Assembly: GCA_028673005.1 (NCBI GenBank)
Contig: CM054116.1
Location: 67,163,211 to 67,227,210, forward strand
Direction: 5' to 3'
Source: Tanypteryx hageni
Lineage: Eukaryota; Arthropoda; Insecta; Odonata; Petaluridae
Length of the DNA: 64,000 nt
Each line of letters begins with the position of its first letter. The stretch's first letter is position 1. The notes below the pieces were generated by a model. It ran no database searches. It was given only the letters and a program-made list of their open reading frames with translations, and was not told the origin of the DNA. Below are positions 58,401 to 64,000 of the stretch, in pieces. The position numbers were made by a program, and so were the translations under genes.

Positions 58401-61258
58401 TTTTAAAATATCTATTTGATTTAAAATGACAAGAGCACTCATATAGTTGCTAAAGAAAGGGTCAATAAAGCAACAATTGTTTTTAAGTTACTTTCATCTT
58501 ATGACTACTAAGAGCAGGCATCTCAAACTTGCGGCCCCCGTGGTACATTTCTGCAGCCTGCGAAGTAAGCTAGTATACACTAAACAGCCAACATTCAAAT
58601 GTATTTGTTATAAAATATTTCACATAAATATAAGAAGTATTTTAAAAATATAGTTTATTTCTCATTCTGATTTATAAAAATTCTGCATAGATGGGATATT
58701 AGGTACATATGTTCTTCCTGCTGCAAACGTGTTTCTTGTATGTCCGAAGAACCTAACCTTCGACACTGAATCTATTACTATTTTTGGAATGAATGGGTTT
58801 AAGGCCACATCATAGGGTTGGGCAAGTGAATGTCCAAATAATATGAAATGGGTAAGTATGCGGCCTGTGGACTTGTTACGGTGCCTTAATGCGGCCCGCG
58901 GGTTCAGTGGAGGGCATTCATGTGGCCCGCACTCCAATGCGAGTTTGAGAACCGCCATAGAACTAGCATATACCTCAATTTACCATCCCCACTTAAGTGA
59001 CAATATCAGTGATGGACAAACTGTGGCGTTACCTTGGGGTTTGACTGTATTACTTTCTTTAACCCTAAACTACGAGTACTAAACATGGTCAAGGTGGGAC
59101 ATTAATACTAAACATTCGTCTATTATACTACTTTTCACAAAAATTTAATTTCTGATAACATTTTTATTAATTCATACATTTTATTTTACAAAAGTGTGAT
59201 TATATCTTAAAATAAGAGGAAGTAATTTATGTAAGATTATCACATTCAAAACAAATGTTTGCTTGGTAATCGCCACACATCGGTCTTGAGTAACACCGAA
59301 AATAAAACCTTGTCATTCTTCTCGTCTTGGAGGGACAGAAAGCACAGATTTATTTTTGTTTGGTTGTGCAGGTCCAGGTTGTTCTCCAACGGGAGGTAAA
59401 TGAAGAATTTCTGTGATAATGACTTTTAATGAATGAGCTGAGAAGCATTATAGAGATGTAAACATAGTTATGCCAAAGAATAATTTTTTTGTCACAATCC
59501 TATCAGCCAAATCTTTATTCTATTTAAGCAAGTTAATGCATTCAATGTTAAACCACCAAATAACCTTTTAGTATTCAAATTCCTAAAACATTCTATAATT
59601 TTAAAATGGACCAGACAATGAAATCATATGATGTTGGATTAGCTTTTTAAGTGATTCTTTTGAAATATTACTGACTTTCATATTTATTTTCGGAAGATTA
59701 ACACAATTTTGAAAGTTGGTCATTGGCAAACATTTAAATATACATATAATTTCCACTGAAAATGATAGTTTTATCTGCTTACATTAAAGAGAAAGAAAGA
59801 ATAAAGGTACTTGGTGATAAAAAGGAAAAGTTAGCAGCTGAACTTAATGCAATTATCAATCAGACTACAGAAATAAACAACTTTCGGCTAAAGATTGAGC
59901 AAGAAAACAAAGTTCTACAGGTAAGTTTAGATGTTACAATATACTGTGGGTAAATTACTATTTCTCCTAATTTATAGCTTAAGAATAAGGAATCATTTAC
60001 TCTTAACTTATATCATATATTTTTAGAAGGAAAACCCTATGTAAGTCAACTTTTCCTAAGAAGAAAAATAATCACATCAAACAATGCCTCTTATGATTAG
60101 CATTAAGTCAAAATTCATGCTTAGTGATGGGCATGGTGCACAAAGCAGAATTTAGCATCCTACCAAAAGATTAATTCAGTGAGACAAGTAGTAAAGAAAT
60201 TCATTGATGAAAAAATAGAACTCAACAGTCTTAAAAATGGTTTTTATTCATTATGTACAATAAATTTTACAACAAAATATTATTCTTGGTACACAGTCTA
60301 AGTTCATGATTATAAAAATAGTAATTTGTATATTTACAAGCCAGCATCTAAAGTATAAAATACATAGTACTCTAATGTTTTAAAGACAATTTTTACGACA
60401 TCAAATTTGTAATTTTTAAAAGATGAGAACTCTTGAAACGCATGAACATTTTTCATGAAAATGTACAATTAGAGATGAATGAGGCAATAAACGATGTTCT
60501 ATGATGCATTTAGCTTATACTGAAGTTTTCCATAGCCATTTTTCAAGAAGGTAAGAGTCCGGGTTGGTATTAACTTAATACAAAGATAAAGCTTTTAACA
60601 AATAGCTAAGAAAAAGCAAGCCATTAGTCCATTCTGAAGAATTTTCCCGGAAAAAGAAATTATTTAAATTGCCATAAATGAATATTTATTTTTGCTGTCT
60701 TATTTAAAATGGCAGTAGTAGTGACATTTTGAACAAATAGTATCATCTCTTTAACTCACTTGTTGATCCTTCAATTACAACACTAAATAAAATTTCTTGT
60801 CATGGCATAGTTTATTATACATTTTATTTTTAATATTAAACGTAAATAGCAAATGATGTGCAGCTTGCTACCGGAAAGAGCATCCATACAATTCAAGCTA
60901 AACCATAATGATTAATTAAAAAAGGAGTGGAAAAAGTATCATTTTGAGTCACAATGCCGATTTTTTTATTTGCTCATCATACATTTGCACATCATAATAT
61001 TAACAAGCATTTTAAATGTTAATTAAGTTTAAAAAAATAAATGAATATTAAAATATGAGTTATACCTGATAGATTGCATGCTTTAATTTTAAAATAATTA
61101 AAAATATTACAGATAAATTATTTTATTTGCCAATCTTACAGAAACGGAATTCAGCCCTGCTTCTAAGACTGCAAAGACTTTTAAAAGAAACAGTAAGCCG
61201 AAGAAACCAAGTTGCAGCCCACTTAGAGAAAATGAAACAGGAAAAAATGTCAAAGTAA
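55482..61258 (+). CDS. Uncharacterised 220-aa coiled-coil protein (five exons)
   Basis: Exons 55482-55617, 55689-55810, 56605-56761, 59790-59920 and 61142-61258 join with GT-AG introns and closing phases to 220 aa. The start MSSTSVNFPALPNILKEAKN is the first ATG of the exon. Nearly the whole protein is polar, Lys/Glu/Leu-rich and heptad-like: ILKEAKNLQQQISSSLNQ, LKKLSIEKSRLERSL, then IKVLGDKKEKLAAELNAI and finally LLLRLQRLLKETVSRRN...EKMSK. There is no signal peptide, TM segment or catalytic motif. Size and shape recall small centrosomal, kinetochore or cilium-associated coiled-coil proteins, but I cannot assign a family. Two large introns hold a hAT-like repeat and a piggyBac remnant. AATAAA overlaps the stop region (61257-61262). 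Confidence 0.78.
58515..58956. mobile_element. hAT-like repeat
   Basis: The left end CAGGCATCTCAAACTTGCGG and the right side GCGAGTTTGAGAACCGCC are imperfect inverted matches, with GCGGCCC/GTGGCCCGC near both ends, similar to the style of the 3770-4053 MITE. No clear target duplication was found. It lies in intron 3 of the coiled-coil gene. Confidence 0.5.
59227..59404 (-). pseudogene. C-terminal fragment of a piggyBac-type transposase
   Basis: On the minus strand 59349-59227 encodes 40 residues starting ICAFCPSKTRRMTRF and ending ICFECDNLT, then TAA. The cysteines are spaced C-x2-C-x13-C-x5-C-x7-C-x2-C, a cross-brace zinc-binding layout like the cysteine-rich tail of piggyBac transposases. 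Just upstream (59350-59404) a different frame reads PPVGEQPGPAQPNKNK, which looks like the linker before that tail, so there is a frameshift near 59350. The rest of the transposase is absent. Confidence 0.55.
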
Positions 61259-64000
61259 TAAAAAATAAATCTAACAACTACTTTATCTACACCAGTCCAC
61301 AAGTGAAATAATTAAAATTCACTTGTTTCATAACTATCTTTTTAAAAGTAAATTAGAATTTAATGAGATTAACAACAATTTAAAAAGATGTGTGTTAACT
61401 ATGCTGTACATGTAAAAATTAATGCAAAGAATCTTATGCATTGGCTTATGCTATGCTAAACTTCATTGTTTTTTTAATTGTCAAAAATAATTTGCCAACA
61501 TCTAAGATTTTCCATCGCAATCAATATAAAATCATCTCAATTAATGAGAGTAATTGCAGTTAATTGGTATAACAACTTCATCTATATCATTTTACAGTGT
61601 TTTCATTTTGAACAATTTTCTCTAACATGTTTTTATGAACTTCCAGTTTATTATTTTGATTCAATACACTTTCTTTCTGGCACTTTCTTCTGAGTTTCCC
61701 TTCCTCTTTGTGTAATAATTGTGAATGTTGCATAGCTGGTCTGGGGCTCCTAAAAATAACAATTAAATTAAAGAAAACATCCAGGAAAATATAAAAATTA
61801 CTTAAACAATAAATGCAAAATTATAACAAGTTCTATCTAAAAAATTAATAGTGAATATACCATCTAAAACTTATAAAAAAGAAGAATATTTAAAAAAATA
61901 CAAAAGATTAAAATAGATTTTATGAATAGGATATAGAAATAATATGATATTCTGAAGAAGCCAACATTTCATAGTGTTCCAATGAGAGTAAGAAAATGGA
62001 AGAAATAATTTATAAACCAGCATCTAAATTAACTTCATAAAACTAAAGATACATATTTAAGTTACAAAACAATCATCATCATAGTAAAAGAAAGAAATGA
62101 TCACTTTGAAACAAATATTAACCATTAGTTTTCTAAAGTAATTTTGGTAATGACTTTCAAGTTATAAGATTGAGGTAAAAAACTATGCATTACATTATGT
62201 GCTTGGCTATCCCCAATACCGCTAATGCAATATCATATTACTGGATGCCTTTTTGATCTGTGTGCTGTAATTAATGTGGTGGTACTCTCATGATATTCTC
62301 AAAAGAGTTTACTAGCCAGGGGTGTTTCACACTCCACTGGTAAAATGAATAAAATTGTTGTTGAGCATACTTTGCATTTTTATCTTTAATAAACTTAAAA
62401 ACATATATCAAATTGAATAAAAACATTATTTTTGTCAACTTAAACATTAAATAGCACTTTTACAAATTAAATGTATTGAAAAACTATTAGTGAACAACAG
62501 AATTAAACATGCATCCTTTTCATGACAGTAATTTTCTACAACTTCACTGAAATGAGTATTTGCATAATTTACAACGAGTTCTACAATATTATCATCCAAC
62601 ATTATTCTAAAACAGTCAATTGGTATTTTTGTATAAACTTATCCCCTTGCAAAATAATGTGAATGGAGATTCTTACATTATGTCATGGTTTCCATTTTTG
62701 CCACTTTGTAATATTATCTTTTCCAATATATAAATCTTCCTTACAACCTTCAAATAATCAGTTTTGGAAGCAGATATGTTGCAATCCATATCTATGCCAA
62801 GCTGGGATTTGTGTGCTACCAGTCATCAAATCCTTTATCTGAAGATCAAATTAAAACAGGAGTGGGCAAAATTTTCAGGCTTTTCATTCATTAAATTTGT
62901 TGCACACACACCTCAGTTTAATCTATAACTGACTAAAAGACCAGCCAAGGAAATCTGTTTCTACAACTACTACTTTATTTACTTATAATTATAGTTCTAA
63001 TGTGGGAGATTTTGAGAAACATTAACAAATGTTTACATGATTGTATTTGCAAATTATGAAAACTAACATCAAACTCAAAATTTACAGAGAGATGATTATG
63101 AAACCTGCTTGTGCACTTCTGCAATGCTTAAATAGCATTTCCTAACATCATTAATTTCATATGATCAGATCGAATTTTGTTTCAAAATATCCATGAATAA
63201 AGTACTCTTAATTGTTGCGCAATATCATTTATCTCAACAGAATGTCTTTTATGAATGACGTTATCCATAAATATGAGATATCATTTGATTTAGTTTAACC
63301 GTAAGGATGTAGTAAGAGTTTGAATGGATTGTGGCGGAGTTATTTAATTATGCATCATAGTTTTCTTTGATCTATAGTGGGGAATTACTGTACTGAAATT
63401 TTTTATAAAATTTCAAAATACCCTATATACTTGTGTATAACACGCTCTCGAGTATAACGCGCTCCCATACTTTTTGCCAAAAAATCCAGACTTTTTCGTA
63501 TACCCTGTGTGCGTGTATATAAAACACACACCCTAGATTTTGAGGGGTATAAGAACAAAATTTTAGAATTATATTGTCATGTTAGGTATTAACTATAGTA
63601 CCATAAACAAATAAATACAGACCTGTCCTGGATAAAGCAAGAGTCAACTTATGCAAATCCATCGTTACATAAAAACCTCCAAAAATTAATTTTTAAAATC
63701 TGAAAATTCCTAGTTGTGGATATTTGCTTACAAGGCAAAACGATTCAGGCTTAAAGGTCAAATGTTAAATGAAGTTTAAACATGTCAATTTATTTTAAAT
63801 TTATCAAACTATGCATAACACTTACCCTGCTTGAACTTGGCAGTCGTATTAATTAGGCTGTTGGAGTGTGCCACACACGTCACACATATAGATACCCTTT
63901 ACTGATAGTACTTACCTAAACTTAAGTGCAAGATGATATTTTAATTCCTAATAAATTGAATGCATATCCAATACTGATAAGTACACGTTTCACTTACGGA
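61259..64000. other. AT-rich DNA, no gene recognised
   Basis: Downstream of the coiled-coil gene. Only short ORFs are present and none has a motif. Around 63424-63540 there is a CG-richer patch with repeated GTATAACRCGCTC words, probably an old DNA-transposon fragment that I cannot classify. Confidence 0.45.

Noticed and set aside
63424..63540. Tigger/pogo-type transposon end
   Set aside because: Repeated GTATAACRCGCTC words look transposon-derived, but I could not find a matching opposite end or a TA duplication.

Overview
This is nuclear DNA from a eukaryote, most likely an arthropod and probably a hemimetabolous insect with a large, repeat-rich, AT-rich genome. The three confident genes are split into short exons by introns with canonical GT-AG ends. 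One encodes an arginine methyltransferase closest to insect Art8, another an hnRNP K (bancal-type) protein. The mobile elements (a Penelope-like element with a GIY-YIG endonuclease, hAT and piggyBac MITEs, a tRNA-type SINE) are usual for arthropods. I cannot name the species. No bacterial operon, CRISPR array, rRNA or intact tRNA gene was seen.

Layout. 1-3.8 kb: no gene found; the first 1.4 kb is CpG-rich. 3.8-6.8 kb: a block of mobile DNA, made of a hAT MITE, a 2.27-kb transposon with ~0.8-kb inverted arms and a decayed transposase, and a SINE. 8.0-17.4 kb, minus strand: a five-exon PRMT gene (420 aa) whose last intron holds a ~4-kb array of ~760-bp AT-rich repeat units and a hAT MITE. 17.4-17.7 kb: a short divergent promoter region. 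17.7-18.6 kb, plus strand: a three-exon LysM plus transmembrane protein gene (255 aa, LYSMD3/4 type). 18.6-24.6 kb: convergent AT-rich spacer, probably mostly 3' UTR. 24.6-40.4 kb, minus strand: hnRNP K (385 aa, three KH domains, eleven coding exons reconstructed in frame), with its introns filled by a Penelope-like element, MITEs and microsatellites. 40.4-55.3 kb: a CpG-rich domain that probably contains the 5' exons, promoters and long first introns of the hnRNP K unit, plus minisatellites. 55.5-61.3 kb, plus strand: a five-exon gene for a 220-aa coiled-coil protein that I do not recognise. 61.3-64 kb: AT-rich, no gene seen.

The genes are not an operon. PRMT and LYSMD are head-to-head and may share a promoter. 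LYSMD and hnRNP K are tail-to-tail. The hnRNP K 5' region and the coiled-coil gene look head-to-head. Exon joins were derived by hand from splice sites, conserved motifs and frame closure; they have not been checked against RNA or a database.

The main points for follow-up are: (1) two unrelated elements, the long-arm transposon and the Penelope-like element, both built as an inverted duplication of one end; (2) hammerhead-ribozyme-like cores in both arms of the Penelope element and a weaker one in a tiny TIR element; (3) a higher-order repeat array with a Helitron-like 3' end; (4) a sharp change in CpG content inside the hnRNP K gene; and (5) a distant upstream exon that would splice in frame onto hnRNP K.
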